This document shows, in pieces, positions 34,001 to 46,600 of a stretch of 64,000 nucleotides of DNA. The translations under genes were made by a program, and so were the position numbers. Within the stretch, counting starts at the first letter, position 1. Each line of letters opens with the position of its first letter. The DNA comes from Corella eumyota (lineage: Eukaryota > Chordata > Ascidiacea > Phlebobranchia > Corellidae), in contig OY720097.1 of assembly GCA_963082875.1 (NCBI GenBank), positions 2,542,001 through 2,606,000 on the forward strand. Reading direction: 5' to 3'. The notes under the pieces are model-generated. The model did no database searches. It was not told where the DNA came from and was given only the letters and a program-made list of their open reading frames with translations.

Positions 34001-37000
34001 TAATATCAATATTTTTTAAATAATTTACGCAAATTCGCTAAGTAATATTTTTTTTCAAAACATTTTTTTCTTTGTTACGAATCCTTTTTAAGCATGACGT
34101 CACTATTAATAACACAAACCCTATTGATGACGTCACATAATAATTACCTTGAACTATATTGACCCACGATCTGAGCGAAAGTCTCGCCAACTCTTCAGCT
34201 GTATAAGATTGCGCGTTCGACTTCAACTTGTCGGGAATCCCCCGTTTTGATACCAGAGTAAGGTTGTTGAAGCGGAGATGAGGACAAAAACACAAACTCT
34301 CCAGGAACGAGATCCCAAGATCAGATGCTCCGATTACCACGATTCTCGCGTTGATTGTCACCTGATGACGTCATAAATACTTTGATTATGACGTAACATT
34401 ATTTATAACATTACCCTTGTGACGTCATTTTGTTTTGTGACGTCATGATTTAACATCTTTTCACACATGGTATTACCTTTGGTTCAAGGGTTAGTTTTCT
34501 GTTGATATGGTTGAGTGCATACGGTGGTAACTTAGCAACCACCCTTTCCGAGGGAGCATTGATCTCTAGCTCGTCTAGTGGATAAACTATTTGTCGACGA
34601 GCTTTAACGGGCACCAGAAAATTAAGGGCTGAAAAAAATTATGAACCCATGTTAATGAAGGTTTAAATAAATATTCAACTATTTAAAAAGGACAGAAATT
34701 TTCTAACCTGTTATAAGTGAATGTTTCTTTACATGATCAGGTTGTAGATTGTCAGGGTAAATTGGGTAATACATACAACTCTTATGTCCTTGTCTTAACA
34801 CTTCTTTTATAAAGTGTTTAGAGTAATGCTAAAAAAATAACAGAATAATATTACATAGGCTTATATGCATACAAATTTTTACATCAAAAAATAGTTCGAA
34901 GGAAATTAAAATTGATAAAATATGATTTGCATAAATAGATTACTAACATTATATAATTTGTCAGTTTTTTAACAAAAAAATTATAAAAAAAACAATTTAA
35001 AAAACTAAATCAAAAAACATTTTTATCTCACCTGGAAGATGGGATTGAGAGCAAAGTGATGTAGATGAGCATGCTCATCCCTCCTGTAATGACTAAAATA
35101 TATAAAGTCCTCGACATTGTAGTGGGATCTAACATGTTCTATGTTCTCCTCGCGTCGGGTTATACAAATCCCTACAACCTGGATATAAAAGTTTACTTGG
35201 AAATATTTTAAAGTGTTTAACATATGCTTGTACTACCTCGTATGTTAACACCTGATTTTAATTTGTTTATATACAAATTGTTTTGGTGATTTTAAAGCAG
35301 TTCTTATGTGGTTCAAATTAAAAATACAAAGAACAACATAAAGTATGTTAACTTAAGTTGTACTATTTTTTTAGTTAAACATTTAAATGGATTTAATTTA
35401 CCATTTTAGTTAAATCAATCTCAATATACTGGTTATTTATTCATTTAATTTGCAATTTAAAAGCCAATTACATAATTAAAATGTAAACCATTTAAAATAA
35501 CCATGCCTAAAGATTTTAAAAAAATTCCCAATATCTTAAAATTAAAAACTTAAGTTTTCACACCTGCCCAAGACAGTCAGCCACATAAGCTTGTATCTCA
35601 GTCCCATCCTGATCTCTTCTTGCCAAGTTAAACAAATTCAAATCATTCAACAAATTCTCCTTTAATTTAATGTTCCTCACCAGTTCCACCACCTTGTAAT
35701 AAATAAGATTAAAAAACTTTTGTCCTGGGAGATTTATAAACACTAGATAAATAAAAATTTTAAATACAATTTTAACCGTCAGCGTGGTGTAGTGGTAAAA
35801 ACACTTGCTACACCACACATGAGGTCGTGGGTTCAATCCCCACTGATCTTATTCTGTAGCGACCTTGAGTAAGGCGCTATAAACGGTATGAACTCCTGCT
35901 GAGCCAACACTTAATCAGCAGCATAATTTTCGAGTAATTATATTCAATAATATTCCAATTACTAAAAGCAACTCGAGACTGGGACAGGGTAACAGATGTT
36001 ACATTTAGGTTTAGGTCGTGAGGTCGACCATACAACATCAAGGATAAATAAATAAAATAACATAACTTAATATCTAAAGATCACTTACTGCATCATAATC
36101 ATTTGTGCATGCTGGCCTAACTTTAAAGGCAGACGATATAAGACCGTAACGATGAAAAACATAAAGTTCATGGGGTATGTTGGCACAAGGGTGGGGGGTA
36201 ACCCGCACAAATTGTTGTAAAAGGGGAAATTCGGGGACCAAATGGGGAACGGTGATTACTGCAAAATCTTTGTCTGGAAATAGTCTAAAAAAATGATTTC
36301 AAATTTTTAATTAAAAAATTTAAAAAATATTTTTAAAACTGGATATTTTTAAATGGAGAATAACAAAAAAAATTGGTCCATAAATTATTATACATTTTTA
36401 AGTACTAGATTTTTAATTTTATGCATATAAAATTCGTGGTTTCACAAAACTTTAACATATTTTTAGACTACCTTAGTATTTAAATAACAATATGATTAGG
36501 TTAACAAAAAAGGTTTAAAAACAAAACAAATTTATAAATAATTTAATTCTTCTCTTACTTAAAGATTTGCGGCAAAAAATCGGAAGATCTCATTTCAAAT
36601 TGTTCGTCAATCGCGAAAAGTTGAATGGAAAAAGCATTCAATTCACCAGCATATGTTGGCTGCAATATACAATATGTTATCTAATTTATTGCCACAAGAT
36701 GGATTACCAACTATGGTAAATTTTAAATTTCTTTTCTACTTTTTTAATATAACAATTGGCATTAAATTTCACAACAAAACTTTTTTATTTTTATTTTTTT
36801 TTTGTATATATCTTTATCCCTGATGTGGGAAAGTCGAATGCGCGACTTAAACATAGAGTAACGTCAGTTACTCCGACCCAGTCTCGAGTTGCCTGTGGCA
36901 GTTTGGGATATTATATAGATCATAATTGCCCGATAATTATGCTGCTGATTAAGTGCTGGCTCAGCAGGAGCTCATACCGTTTATAGCGCCTTACTTAAGG

Positions 37001-40000
37001 GCGCTACAGCATGAGATCAGTGGGGATTGAACCCACGACCTCATGTGTGGTGTAGCAAGTGTTACCACTACACCACGCTGCTGGTACTTACAACACAATA
37101 TTAAGTTTGATTTAATGATGTATTAGTAAGAAAATAAAAGGAAAATAATTTTTTTATATATACAGGACAATTTTGTTATCACATAATTTAAAAACTTACA
37201 ATTTATATTACTCTGTTAGGTTAATTAAAATAAACAAAACCAACCCGAAAATTGTCTTGGCTCAACACACTCTCACTTTTCTCCTCTCGGAGGAAAACCT
37301 CCTCATTTTCCTCCTGAGGAGCAAGTATCTCTACTTCACTTCTTTCCATATGAGCTTCACTCAATTTTGTTTTAACTGTTGTTGACGATGAGGTCGCTGG
37401 GTCAGCCACTGAGGTCATAGAAGGGTCAGAGGTCGTTTGATCAATATCGGTTGCTATTGACGACGATGTTCGACCACTTCTAGACACTAGGTGGATATAA
37501 AGATATATTGAGGTAAATCTTATAAAACAAATAATAAAGTTGATTTTTTTAAATAAATTAAATAATTATTTTAATTACTTAATAAGGCAACATAAACTAC
37601 ATGTTATATAAATTGAACCGGCAGCGCGGTGTAGTGGTAAGAACTCTTGCTACACCAGTCACGAGGTCGTGGGTTTAATCCCCACTGCTCTCATGCTGTA
37701 AAGCCAGCACTTGATCAGCAGCATAATTATCGGGCAATTGTAATCTATAGTATCCCAAACTACCACAGGCAACTCGAGACTGGGTCAGAATAACTGATGT
37801 TACTCTATGATTAAGTCGGGCACCGACTTTCCCACATCGAGGATAAAGATATATACAAAAAAAATTTAAAAATCAAGTGTAACAAAACAATGCAAACCAT
37901 AAATAATTTAAAAAAAAACTTTTTACTTGGTTTCTCACTACCAGATGTTGAATGTGCAGAATGTTCGCTCTGAGGGGGGTCGACAGTATCCACTGATTCA
38001 ATTGGCTGGGGAGGGGGTGTAAGAAGTTTTGGTGGGGTTGTGATGTCATCGGGGTGGGGTTTATGGAGCCCATGAAAAGAGTCAAGTTCAAAACACTCCT
38101 AAAAAAATGTTAGGTTATAGGTTTAAATTTTTTTTGTCTAAGAAATACAATCTTGCATCACTTTACTAAAGTTTATATTTTTATGTAAAAAAATTTACTA
38201 AATATCATTAAGTTTTATTAAAATTATGCTCTAACAAATTTAAAATCCTTTTTTATGCATTTTTTTACCCTTTTTATACATTTTTTAATCAAAAATTTGG
38301 TGACAAAAAAGGTTTCATTTAATCACTTTAAAAAAAAAAAAATTTAATCAAAATATACCTCGAGTAAAGGAACATTAACTTGTGAGCAAATACTCATAAA
38401 TCCAACAGCTTTACCCCCAACTTCTGCAACCACTGCATGGTTGTCTTTATCTTGTGCTTCAACCATTTCTGCTAGGAAGTAATTCCCATAATCCTAACAA
38501 AATATTTGATTTAAAACAGTTTTTTATGTAGAATGGGTTTTTTATTTGATAAACTTTGGCATTTATACATATTAATTGACATACATTATCCTGGGATTTC
38601 TTACTATTTGTATAAATTCTATTTAGTACCAATCACCAAGTTTTTACCTGAGTTAGAGTGTTGTTTAACTTCTTAAACAAAGGTGTTAGGTCGTCATGAT
38701 CTTCCACAACAGCTTTTCTGATGTGAAGTAAAGGAACATGGTCATGTCGGTGACATACATATAAGGTGTGGTGACCTAAATTAATTGTTATTACTAAAAT
38801 GCAGAAGTTTATACTTATAGTGGCCAAAACATTAAAGAATTTAAAATTAATCCCAGGATAATTTGTAGTAAAATCTTGGCCTTACAACATTTTTTTTGTA
38901 TATATCTTTATCCTCGATGTGGGAAAGTTGAGTGCGCGACTTAAACATAGAGTAACATCAGTTACTCCGATCCAGTCTCGAGTTGCCTGTGGCAGTTTTT
39001 ATAGTTTATACCGTTTATAGCGCCTTACTCAAGGGTGCTACAGCATGAGGGCAGTGGGGATTAAACACACGACCTCATGTGTGGTGTTGCAAGTGTTCTT
39101 ACCACTACGCCACGCTGCCGGTCGAGTTATCAATCCAGAGATACTTTGTAGTAAAATCTTGGCTTTACAACATGAAGTATTTGGTTCGATTCCCACTGTT
39201 TCCATGCCATCACTAGGACGGGGTTTAAATGGAACAAATTTCTGCCAAGCCCAAAAGTACTAAGCTGGTTTAATTTCTGGCAACATGCGCAATAAAATCT
39301 AAAACTACCGAATCAACTTTAGACTAGGCTAGGGTAACAAATGTTTATCCTATGTTTAAAATGTTAAGCTGGCCTTTTCACATTAATGATACGCCCTACA
39401 AAAAACATTATATTAACAAAGATAAATCTTAACCTGATGATGAATCTTTATCATCTGGATGAAATATTTCAGCTAGAGCAGGTTCAGGTCTTACATCAGC
39501 TTTCAGCACCATAAAGATAAATCTTAATTCAGGGACAGCATTGAATACTGTGCTGACAATTTCACTTGCACATCCTATCGTGTAATCATCTTTCGCAACA
39601 AAGTAATGAAGAAACAAACTAAGGTAAGATTAAGTTTATAGTTGAAAGTTGGGAAAATAAAAAAAAACAATTTAGACTTAAATTTGTTTTACTTTTTTTA
39701 TAATATTTTTACTAACTTTCTTTAATTGTATGTTAATAAACTTAAAGATATATTTTTACAATATTGTCAGTACTTTTGCTTCTTGAATTAATTTCTTTAA
39801 CATATAAGTATTCTATTTTATTTCTTAAACCTGTTTAATGGAGCAGCAAGACTTGAGACTGAATATTTATTTTCTTGCATCCAACTTTCCCACAGAGATT
39901 GATCACAAACTTCTATCTGGGGAAAATCAAGAAAACCAGCAAATCCAAGGACCTAGTAGTAAATAAACATGAAATTATATAATTTTATTTATATGTTAAG

Positions 40001-40828
40001 TAAAAGAACACAATCTCTAAACAAAATGGCCAAAAACAACATTGTCAACTCGTCAAAAAATAAGAATTGTTTAAAAAACTTAGAAGCCCAAATTTAAAAA
40101 CTGAACCGGCAGCGTGGTGTAGTGGTAAGAACACTTGCTACACCACACATGAGGTCTTGGGTTCAATCCCCACTAATCTCATGCTGTAGCGCTCTTAAGT
40201 AAGGTTCTATAAACAGTATAAACTCCTGCTGAGCCAGCACTTAATCAGCAGCATATAGTCTCTATAATATCCCAAACTGCCACAGGCAACTCGAGACTGG
40301 GTCGGAGTAACTAATGTTACTCTATGTTTAAGTCGCACATTCGACTTTCCCACATCGAGTATAAAGATATACAAAAAAAAACTTAATAATTTACCAAACA
40401 AGAGCTAAAGTATTTGGCTACCTTCAATAATAACAAAAAACACATTCACCTCATTTTCTTCATTAGAAAGTGTTACTGAAAGATTCGCTTTTTCAATAAG
40501 TTGAACGATGTCAACTCGGCCAAATTGAGCTGAAGTCCTTTCAGCAAATAACTCTAAAATTGCTGGGGCATCAACTGATTCAGTTCGGCGAGCATTTATT
40601 ACCTACAATTGAGGTGTTAAAGCAATAAAAATATAAAGTAAGTTATTTTACACTAATCTCATGGTTTGTTTAGACCTAAATTTCGAAATTTGAAGTTTCT
40701 AATCAAGTAGAACAAAAAAACAGGTATTTCATTTTTAAAAGCGTAATTTTGATTACACATTATCAAATTTAACTAACTTCAGTTGGTCCACGAGAATGTG
40801 AAGAAGTAGCCGTAGCTGTGGTTGTCAT
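31080..40828 (-). CDS. cfap61: Cilia- and flagella-associated protein 61
   Basis: Twenty-two exons: 40828-40778, 40602-40450, 39952-39831, 39618-39434, 38775-38648, 38493-38359, 38098-37927, 37486-37245, 36659-36559, 36284-36089, 35692-35564, 35178-35032, 34828-34708, 34628-34477, 34361-34148, 33972-33869, 33756-33559, 32998-32737, 32555-32288, 32106-31929, 31827-31459, 31313-31080. All phases agree, giving 1286 aa (human 1237). Diagnostic blocks: [64 protein letters not shown] (Rossmann-like, about 685), [26 protein letters not shown], and the terminal [13 protein letters not shown]. The N-terminal part is GNAT-like, the C-terminal part resembles FAD/NAD-binding folds. Known role: subunit of the calmodulin- and spoke-associated complex at radial spoke 3, needed for motile cilia and sperm tails. 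The least conserved part is exons 7-8 (Ser/Thr/Glu-rich). Its last eight introns are packed with TGACGTCA; upstream introns are loaded with SINEs. Confidence 0.94.
32150..32232 (-). repeat. Third dispersed repeat, one end (copy 3)
   Basis: Reverse-strand copy of GTCCAATTTATAGGTC and ATAAATAAAACTGCCGTC, nearly identical to the copy at 11738. In the cfap61 intron between exons 19 and 20. Confidence 0.6.
33290..33480 (+). repeat. Second SINE-like dispersed repeat (copy 2)
   Basis: GTGGTTCAGCCGCACCAGTG, CCACACTATTTGATTTTGAG and CAGATAGCTCAAATGG match the order of blocks at 11558 and 62930. In the cfap61 intron between exons 17 and 18, opposite to the gene. A tRNA-like B box is suggested by the GGTTCAGCC start. 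Confidence 0.45.
35776..36060 (+). mobile_element. tRNA-derived SINE, full length
   Basis: Complete: head with A box TGGTGTAGTGG, B box GGTTCAATCCCC, body AAGGCGCTATAAACGG, CTGCTGAGCCAACACTTAAT, GCAACTCGAGACTGGGAC, and tail CATCAAGGATAAATAAATA. In the cfap61 intron between exons 10 and 11, antisense to the gene. Confidence 0.95.
36803..37085 (-). mobile_element. tRNA-derived SINE, full length
   Basis: Reverse orientation, so sense to cfap61; intron between exons 8 and 9. All blocks present and close to consensus, with only small changes in the head. Among the best-preserved copies in the window. Confidence 0.95.
37618..37864 (+). mobile_element. tRNA-derived SINE with central deletion
   Basis: Head and 3' part are intact, but the segment between CATGCTGTA and GCCAGCACTTGATC (about 40 bp) is missing. 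In the cfap61 intron between exons 7 and 8, antisense. Confidence 0.93.
38896..39121 (-). mobile_element. tRNA-derived SINE with central deletion, inserted in an older SINE
   Basis: Reverse orientation; missing about 65 bp around the ATTATCGGGCAATTATAATC block. Flanked by direct repeats: TTTGTAGTAAAATCTTGGC and ten more bases on each side (38862-38890 and 39145-39173, one mismatch). That flanking word is the head of an older SINE at 39123-39375. Confidence 0.88.
39123..39375 (+). mobile_element. Older, diverged tRNA-derived SINE
   Basis: B box TTGGTTCGATTCCCACTG after a degraded head, then a body and a tail region AGACTAGGCTAGGGTAAC and TTTTCACATTAATGATA that align with the younger family at low identity. 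In the cfap61 intron between exons 4 and 5. Confidence 0.6.
40106..40380 (+). mobile_element. tRNA-derived SINE, near full length
   Basis: Head, B box and tail are well preserved. A small deletion removes the ATTATCGGGCAATTA block. In the cfap61 intron between exons 2 and 3, antisense. Confidence 0.93.
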
Positions 40829-43630
40829 TTTTAATTACGCTAGATGCCCTTTTTTGCCTTAATTAAGTTAAAAACACATCGTGAAATAAAATACAAAACA
40901 TGAAATTTATTTTTGTTGACAGATTTCGATTTCCATAGTAACCAAGCATAAATATCATATGAAGAATTTTGACCGCTAACGGCATAACTGAGCTAATTAA
41001 GTCATTAGATCCAAAATGTAAACTGGAACTATTGAAAAGACTTTTAAAAAACATACTAATATATCAATTAAAATTGAATTTTATACTATTAATTATTATA
41101 ACTATTTTTATATAGAAAGGCCTCCTGGCAAACTTATTAAATTAAGTCATCAAATTTGTTTAATAATAGGCAAAACCACAATTATATTTTAGAAAGTGTT
41201 GATATATATATAGAAACATGTGATTTAACCAAAGGTTTTTTAAAATAAACGAACCTGAGGTTCATTTTATTACCGGAGGGAACTCGAACTACCACAGCGA
41301 AAATGTAACAAAAACAATTTCTATAACTTGATCATATTACATTTAATTGGACGGCTTTTATAAATTGGCAACAATATATTATATCTTGCTTTTATTAGTA
41401 AGATAACATACTTTATAAAAAAAAACATAAAATATAGAATGTAAAGTTTTAGATAAACGAGCTTATATCTTAAGAATATTGCAAATTGCAATGGGTTTTA
41501 CTTAACATAAGACGGTTTTATTTTTAGGACATTCAATAACAGGATACTATGTAAATTACAGGTTACATTTAACTTTTATAAAGTAAAATATTAATAATAT
41601 GTTGCTAGTCAATGAAATAGAGTAGTAAGCCTTTTTTTAGTTTCAAACATAAAATTTAGCTGTAAGAATGGTTGCATTATATACAAACCTGTTAAAATAT
41701 TATTAATTAGTACAAGTTTGGAATAAATTATGTTTACCATTAGCTTTAAATTAAATTAAAATTTTATTAACTGCTAAAATAAGCCTAAGCAAAGTAGTGC
41801 AAATCTAAAAAAAGAACAATTTTTGAACTTTTTATTGTCATGATGTTAGCTCGAACTGGGAATTTTTGTCTTTATTTTGTGTTATTATGTAAACAACAAT
41901 ACCGTGTTGTGATTTACAATAATATTCTGGAAAAAAAAAACTTTTGCAGGAAGTCAAATCATTATAGCGGAAGAAAGGGGCATTGTGACGTGTATTTGGT
42001 CAAGTAACAACAATATTAAACCGGTAACACGATTTTTGCATCTTTTAAATTGGGAAAACGTGTCGTTTTTATTTACAAAATCACAAAAATGCTAAAATAA
42101 GATGAATCGTTATATTATTATTTGGCATATCCGCAAATTATCATAACTTTGTTACTACGGAATGAAAGGGTAAATAGGAATTGGTAATTTATTAGCTGTT
42201 ATTCCTGTTATTAGCTTTTATATGCCATGTATATCAACTGAAAAATCCAAAAAGTTATGACGTTGTCAATAACCCAAAATAAATTGCTTGAATTTAATGC
42301 GCAGGAATTTAAAAACGTCACAACTTTGGGCATTGTGATGTAAGAAATATGATTGTCATCAGACACCAAACCTCAAGCAACTTTACGCGAAATTGCTTTG
42401 CGCAACAAACGTCGATTTAAAAAATTACGAGACGGAAGTTAAGTTTAAGCGCACCACAAAAAAGGCATTTTTATTAAGCTTACGTTTTCAAGTTAATTTG
42501 GTTTAGCCTATGTTTATCAAATCGACCGTTTGGGAGTTACTAAAGTTTTTTTTAAGTTAAGTTTATTATTAAACGTTCACAAACAAAAGTAGGTGAAATA
42601 GTAGCTTCGTGATTACACAAAAAGTTAGTAAAAAATCAAAAAAAATTTAAATATAATTTAGTTACATGTTTATCTATAATTAGTACACAGGGTCTAGTCA
42701 GCAAATTCTGTTATCAAACTACTGGGTTAGAAAACTTGTAGTTGTGGTATAAACTTAAATGTGAAGTTTCTGGGTGAATAGATACCTACTGCAGTTTTAA
42801 ATTTGAACAATCAAAAAGCTGTGTTTATGCAATGCAAGAAGTGGTGTTAATTTTCATTTTAATTTATAGTTAACTATCGCAAAGACTTTTAACATTAAAA
42901 TAGTGGTAAAATAGTGGTTTAAATAAGAGTTTGTTACATGTTATACTAAAACGCAACATTTCCGAAAAGGCGATTTTATCATTTCCTAAATTTTGAATAT
43001 AACAGTTAAAGTTAATTTTTTAAACAATTTTATAAAAAAAGCAACATTACGTAGAAAAAAACAATTTTAAAATCTCACCAAAAGTTTGAAAATTATAGTT
43101 CATTATTTTAGTACTTTAAGCTATCTATTGAATACACTTATAATGATTAGATTATCTTAATCTCGTGGTCAGACGAAATCTAAATTCACTAACGCTATGT
43201 TAATGGTTTAAATAATTAAACCAGTTTTAGCGCTGTATCAAAAATCTAAAACGGGCTTAAAGGTATCTATTTAAATTGAAGGTTCCAATTAAATTTGAAG
43301 ATGTTATTGTAAATATATGCGGTCAATTTCGAAGGGAAATTACTGCGCGGTGTGTTGACACAAGTCATTCATTTTATTTAAGTGTCAAATTTCAGAATTT
43401 TTGATAAATTTTTAAAAATGGCATTTCTGTAATATTAAGGTCAAAGTCTGATTAAAAAGGTTACGATATAAATATTTTGTTTATAATTGGAATTTTTTTG
43501 GAATTGCGAATGTAGAAAAAGGTTAAATACTTAATATATAAGACTTTCGTTTTTGCTTAAATAATTTATTCTTAATTCAGGTATTCGATAAACTTCGAAT
43601 ATTTAATTAAAAACGATTTAGTCGTCGACA
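40829..43630. promoter_or_regulatory. Divergent spacer between cfap61 (-) and the GPCR (+)
   Basis: 2.8 kb of AT-rich sequence with no coding pattern and no SINE. Should hold both promoters. A T-rich acceptor CTTAATTCAG (AG at 43579-43580) lies 50 nt before the GPCR start. TGACGTCA is absent here, although it abounds on both sides. Confidence 0.5.
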
Positions 43631-46600
43631 ATGGCGACTATAGACGTCACTTCTGCTATTGTAACAGCTACTAATTATGACGTCACGTCGGTAACAACGA
43701 CTTTAGGTTATGACGTCACGTCGGGCATCTTGGCGACTTTAAATTATGACGTCACAAGTGGGATAATAATGAACAATGAGACAACAATGGGTTTACCGGT
43801 CGAACGTGATAGCAGCACTCAAGATAATTTCAGGTCAGATTTAATATTGGTTTGTATTTTATTTTTATTTTTGTATTTATCCTCGATGTGGGAAGGTCGA
43901 ATTTACGACCTAAACATAGAGTAACATCAGCTACTCTGACTCAGTCTCGAGTTGCCTGTAGAAGTTTGGGTTATTATATCGATTATAATTGCCCGATAAT
44001 TAAGCTGTTGATTAGGTGTTGGCTCTTATATCGTTTAGAGCGCATTACTTAAGGGCGCTACGGCATGAGTGCAGTGGGAATCGAACTATAGACTTCATGG
44101 ATTGAATTAGTTAACTGCTAAAACAATAACATTAATTATTTTTACATCTTTATTTAACAAACCTTTTTTAATTGTCCTTATAATTTTTTAAACTTGAGTA
44201 TTTTGGGTGGTTAAATTTTAATTTTTTAATTTTTTAGATATTTTGGTATTTGCGTCGCTCTTTTTACTATCGTGACCGGAGGGTTGGGAAATATGTTCAC
44301 GATTCTTGCTTTTTTCACGAACAAAAAACTGCAAACGAGTTTCAATGTATTTATCGTGAATTTGAGCATCGTTGACTTTATCACAGCCACTTTAATGCTG
44401 CCGTTTAACTTGGCCGGATATGTGCAAAAAGGATGGTAAATATACAATAGATTTTAAATAATATTTAAAACAAAAAAATGAAACGAAAATAATGTTAAAA
44501 TATAAATATATACACATTGTTGAAATATTATGACGTTTTATTTATTTTAAAAATATGTTCCTTAATTTTTTAACAAATTTATTTTTAATTTTATGACAAT
44601 ATTTTTTTGTGAAGGCCATTTGGAAACGACCATTTTACATCGAGGTTGCAAGCGTTCAGTTATTTCAGTTGTGGATACAGCTCCGTTGTGTTCCTGGTCG
44701 CTATAACTGTGAACCGATTTGTTGGGGTCGTTAAGCCTGGCCAATACAACCTTTTATTCAGTCGAAACAGGTATATATGTATGTTACAATTTCTTTTACA
44801 GACTATAACCATATTGTTATAAATTCTACATAAAAAATATGTAATTTTTGTTGTTAAATCGGTAATAATAAAAGCAGAAATTAAAAAAATCTTTTTAGTG
44901 AAGAGGAATTTAAAATTTTTTTTATTTTTTGAATTTTTAAATTGACATTTTGATTTTTTTGTCGGTATAAGCTGACACCTTTCCTTTCTAAAGTTGACTT
45001 TAATTTCAAATCTTACTTTAGTTAGGCCGTTAAATAACGCTGACAAAAATGAACAAAAAATTTTTAATAAGGAAATATTCGGCTATTGACGATAATTAAA
45101 CGAGTATTTTAAGCAAAATTTTAGCAGCAGTTTTTGCAAAAATCTTTAATTAATCGCTAAATAAACACGTGGTTAACTATAAGGTAAAGATAGTATCAGA
45201 TTTCATCAATAGACTATTTTAATTACACTTGTGTGTATATTATTTGGCTTTGCTTGTTCATTTCCTTGAATTTTGTTTGTGATTTTGAATAAGCATTGAA
45301 GTATGTGACAGCATAGAAGTAATGTGATATCAAATATTATGTTTCCACATTTAAAAAAATAAAATTCAAGATTTTAACGTCAATCAAATTTTAAAATCAT
45401 TTTTGAGAAATTATTGCAATCTCTTAAGTAAGTCGTTTTCGATTTTAGGTTTTATTATTTAATGATGTATATGCATTTATTTCAATGGTTGAGAGCTTTG
45501 TGCCTTTGAATAAAATTAAGTGTTTGTAGACTTTTGGGTAAAAAAAGTATTATTGTTGTATACATATGCAAAGTGTTGATACTATTTTTAATTTCCAAGT
45601 TTTTTTCTTTTTTTCTGTAAAACACAACTGGTTTTCTATTTTTAATTATTCCTTAACATTTCTTACTAAATACAGTTTAAACATATGTTATTTTATAAAC
45701 GCTGGTTCAATTGAAACACAATACGCAGAAACACTTCAAATTTAATGTCAACGCTAATCTTTTTTCAACGAACCGAGTAGTTTGGTAAAAAAGATACTCG
45801 AACATTTATTTGTAGTTTTACGCTTGAACTTTAGTTTAATTTTAACGTATTTAAAGTTTTGCAACACTAGTAGCTGCATTTACTTTTTGAAATATGTTTT
45901 TTTTATAAGATTTCTATATTTAAATTATTTACTTACTTATCGATTTTTTTAATTTAATTAAGTTGTTATATAATATTTTTTTAGGAAATAGTTTTTTTTT
46001 CATTATGACGTCAATTACGTCACAATTGGTACTTGATTTTAACTTTTTAAACGTTGTTTTTTGTCCAATAAAATTTTAAATAATTTTCGTTAATCTCCGA
46101 ACATGACACCACAACTTTAGAACATGACTTAGCAATTATACGTCATCAATTATTAAAATTTTCTCCCTCTCCGGTTAATAAAACGCGACTCTTACGTAGA
46201 ATTGCAGTTTGTGACGTCACTTTCCCGTGATCATGGCAACAATATTGATTAAATAATCTCCTGTATCTAATGAGTCATTTTTTAATTTAATTTTATGACA
46301 ATTTAGAAGTTTTTGAACAAGAAAACTTGTGACTCATAAGTGTAACGGAAATATTCTGTTGTTTTTTTTAAAATTTGTTACTAAAAAATTATTTGATTGA
46401 AATCACAATAGGCTATATTTATTTTTGGTTTATTTTTGTTCAATAATAAAGTATTTTAATATGTTTTAAAGAATAATTTTGTTTTCTAAATTTTTATATA
46501 TTATCAAGTTTTTTTTTAAAAATAAACTAAATAAATTTATAAAAATTACTAAATAGATTTATAATAAGAAATTAATGTTTATTTTTTAAAGATAATTTTG

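Larger units (their letters stand above)
31327..34445. repeat. Dense cluster of TGACGTCA palindromes
   Basis: Twenty-one copies counted by eye, starting at 31327, 31347, 31831, 31875, 32391, 32503, 32561, 32610, 32671, 32718, 33604, 33627, 33729, 33773, 33804, 33858, 34095, 34128, 34366, 34420 and 34438. Five lie in cfap61 coding exons, the rest in introns, usually followed by TAA or CAA. The word is the full cAMP-response element, but such density within gene bodies does not look like an ordinary promoter. Confidence 0.9.

Noticed and set aside
31327-34445. The TGACGTCA cluster as a single CRE-type enhancer of cfap61
   Set aside because: Copies are spread over 3 kb of 3' introns and coding exons, and the word is equally frequent in other genes, so a classical enhancer does not explain it.
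35776-35850. tRNA gene (A box and B box present)
   Set aside because: It is the head of a SINE: the cloverleaf is not closed, and the same sequence recurs with a body and A-rich tail.
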